This document shows positions 5,098 to 5,387 of a stretch of 5,387 nucleotides of DNA, one piece after another. The notes under the pieces were generated by a model. That model was not told where the DNA came from and did no database searches. It was given only the letters and a program-made list of their open reading frames with translations. The stretch is from NCBI GenBank assembly GCA_002068715.1, contig MWAR01000331.1:1-5387 (forward strand), read 5' to 3'. Each line of letters opens with the position of its first letter. The stretch's first letter is position 1. The DNA comes from a bacterium ADurb.Bin374. GTDB lineage: Bacteria; Riflebacteria; Ozemobacteria; Ozemobacterales; Ozemobacteraceae. A program made the position numbers and the translations under genes.

Positions 5098-5387
5098 TCA
5101 GAAACATCCCTGAAGCAATTTTTCCATGTTGGCTTCGAGGCCCTCATCGGAACACAGGAGACCGATGCGGATCGATGTTTTCACCGGCTCGGAGCCCCAG
5201 GGCCAGAACGCGCAGAACATGATCAATTCAGGCGTGATGTCGAGCCTGAAGAGGGTCTGATCGCGCCTGATGCCGCCGACGCCTTTCACGAACCCGTCGA
5301 ACCAGTTTTTCAGCAACGCCGACTGGCCCGCCGGCTTGTACGCCGGCCCGAATCTTTTCTCCACAATGGGCTGCAATTTCTCGATGA
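5098..5387 (-). CDS. Unrecognised protein, C-terminal 95 residues, truncated by window edge
   Basis: The frame is open from the right edge to a TGA at 5100-5098. The only possible start inside the window is a TTG at 5376, which has no visible upstream sequence to support it. The gene therefore more likely begins outside the window. The visible part contains FGPAYKPAGQSALLKNWFDGF, then an alternating hydrophobic stretch LFRLDITPELIMFCAFWPWG, then TSIRIGLLCSDEG and a C-terminal helix ending LLQGCF. This looks like a small alpha/beta or beta-sheet domain of a soluble protein with no signal or membrane segment. I do not recognise the family. The 17-base gap to the zinc-ribbon gene on the same strand suggests cotranscription and perhaps a shared role. 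Confidence 0.65.
   Translation of the reverse strand, partial: IEKLQPIVEKRFGPAYKPAGQSALLKNWFDGFVKGVGGIRRDQTLFRLDITPELIMFCAFWPWGSEPVKTSIRIGLLCSDEGLEANMEKLLQGCF

Overview
This window looks like bacterial chromosomal DNA of moderately high GC, probably from an uncultured or little-studied lineage. The genes are tightly packed, start at Shine-Dalgarno-like sites and use GC-rich third positions. A secreted gingipain-type (C25) protease, a HEAT-repeat membrane protein, a plant-type alpha-amylase and a multi-zinc-ribbon protein together would fit a large-genome heterotroph, for example a candidate phylum or a deltaproteobacterium-like or Planctomycetes-like group. I cannot assign a taxon from the sequence alone. 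There are no phage, transposase, CRISPR, tRNA or rRNA signals.

Layout: (1) 1-889, minus strand: the N-terminal 296 residues of a secreted C25/gingipain-family peptidase (signal peptide, propeptide, first part of the catalytic domain), cut by the left edge. (2) 890-1086: a divergent spacer with three inverted repeats, holding the control regions for the peptidase and for the next gene. (3) 1087-2670, plus strand: a 527-residue protein with an N-terminal HEAT-like helical-repeat half and a C-terminal multi-pass membrane half. (4) 2671-3041: a gene-free interval with repeated GTGTACAC palindromes, an AT-rich palindrome, a degraded REP-like element and a strong intrinsic terminator. (5) 3042-4364, minus strand: a complete secreted GH13 alpha-amylase of the plant-type subfamily (GH13_6-like), with its own probable extended -10 promoter just upstream. 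(6) 4427-5080, minus strand: a 217-residue protein with up to four zinc-binding ribbons. (7) 5098-5387, minus strand: the C-terminal 95 residues of an unrecognised protein, cut by the right edge and probably cotranscribed with the zinc-ribbon gene.

The two exported enzymes (protease and amylase) suggest polymer degradation outside the cytoplasm, but they are in separate transcription units and nothing ties them into one pathway. The zinc-ribbon gene and its truncated upstream neighbour, 17 bases apart, form the only convincing operon. No clear new multi-gene system is visible. The best leads are the HEAT-plus-membrane protein, the zinc-ribbon/unknown gene pair, and the cluster of GTGTACAC palindromes, one of which forms the exact apex of the amylase terminator hairpin.
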